Of a stretch of 6,419 bases of DNA, positions 6,090 through 6,419 are shown piece by piece; the first letter of the stretch is position 1, and the number at the start of each line of letters is the position of its first letter. Made by a program: the position numbers and the translations under genes. Below the pieces are notes generated by a model. It worked only from the letters and a program-made list of their open reading frames with translations, searched no databases and was not told the origin of the DNA. The stretch comes from Pseudomonadota bacterium. Lineage in GTDB: Bacteria; Pseudomonadota; Alphaproteobacteria; Caulobacterales; Aquidulcibacteraceae. Location: positions 1-6,419 of the forward strand of contig JAEWNX010000167.1 of assembly GCA_023461135.1 (NCBI GenBank), read 5' to 3'.

Positions 6090-6419
6090 TCATTCTCGCC
6101 GCAGCGCCTCGATCGGATCGAGTCTCGCTGCCCGCCAGGCCGGATAGGCGCCGAACAGAACCCCCACCAGACCCGAGAACGCGATCGCCATGATCGCGTT
6201 TTGCGGGGCTATCACCAAGGGCAGGTTAAATAGTGAAGTCATTAACCAGGCGCCAAGCACGCCAAGCACAAGACCGATCGCTCCGCCCGCGACAGATAGC
6301 GCCACCGCTTCTAACCCGAACTGATGCAAAATATCTGCCTGACGCGCCCCAAGCGCTTTGCGCAGGCCGATTTCGCGTGTCCTTTCAGTGACGGACACCA
6401 GCATGATGTTCATGATGCC
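6090..6419 (-). CDS. MacB-like ABC transporter permease, C-terminal part (cut by right edge)
   Basis: The last 109 residues of an ABC permease of the MacB/LolE/FtsX superfamily are visible; the start lies beyond the window. The fragment opens with GIMNIMLVSVTERTREIG and LRKALGA, the near-invariant segment after the first FtsX-domain helix in MacB-type macrolide and peptide exporters. Two hydrophobic helices follow: AVALSVAGGAIGLVLGVLGA, and the one containing IMAIAFSGLVGVLFG. The typical ending YPAWRAARLDPIEALRRE is intact, so the C-terminus is complete. In this family the permease works with an HlyD/MacA-type periplasmic adaptor and a TolC-like channel; the TolC gene begins 13 nt downstream, which supports a complete tripartite exporter whose ATPase and adaptor parts would lie beyond the right edge. 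Whether the ATPase is fused, as in MacB, or separate cannot be seen. An ATG at 6413 is internal, not the real start. Confidence 0.92.
   Translation of the reverse strand, partial: GIMNIMLVSVTERTREIGLRKALGARQADILHQFGLEAVALSVAGGAIGLVLGVLGAWLMTSLFNLPLVIAPQNAIMAIAFSGLVGVLFGAYPAWRAARLDPIEALRRE

Overview
The window is G+C-rich, with densely packed genes, ATGA/TGATG overlaps and no mobile elements. The family mix (TetR with PaaI-type thioesterases, a MacB-like permease with TolC, a DSD1-type enzyme beside an aldonolactone-type oxidase) suggests a Gram-negative bacterium, probably an alphaproteobacterium. Caulobacterales/Hyphomonadales-like is my best guess, from general resemblance only and not from a search.

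Left part (1-1741): a minus-strand TetR-family repressor is followed, after a short gap, by the start of a second minus-strand gene that runs off the left edge from a probable TTG start. Diverging from the TetR gene is a two-gene plus-strand operon of small hotdog-fold (PaaI-like) thioesterases joined by an ATGA overlap. The divergent promoter region holds a near-perfect inverted repeat (TGACG-TTT-CGTCA with A/T flanks) that is the obvious candidate TetR operator. The module looks like an autoregulated acyl-CoA or aromatic-CoA thioesterase switch.

Middle (1763-2301): a small uncharacterised minus-strand protein, a short intergenic stretch with a possible promoter, and a plus-strand tRNA-Gly(CCC) with encoded CCA and an unusual T-loop base.

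Right part (2306-6419): four minus-strand genes, in transcription order: the C-terminal end of a MacB-like ABC permease (cut by the right edge), a TolC-family outer membrane efflux protein 13 nt downstream, an FAD-dependent aldonolactone/alditol-type oxidase 43 nt further on, and a fold-type-III PLP enzyme of the D-threonine aldolase/DSD1 family that overlaps the oxidase stop codon. Permease and TolC clearly form an export operon. Oxidase and aldolase clearly form a translationally coupled metabolic pair. Whether all four share one transcript is open.

Nothing here is certainly a new system. The best leads are the complementary active-site substitutions in the tandem thioesterases and the coupled oxidase-aldolase pair.
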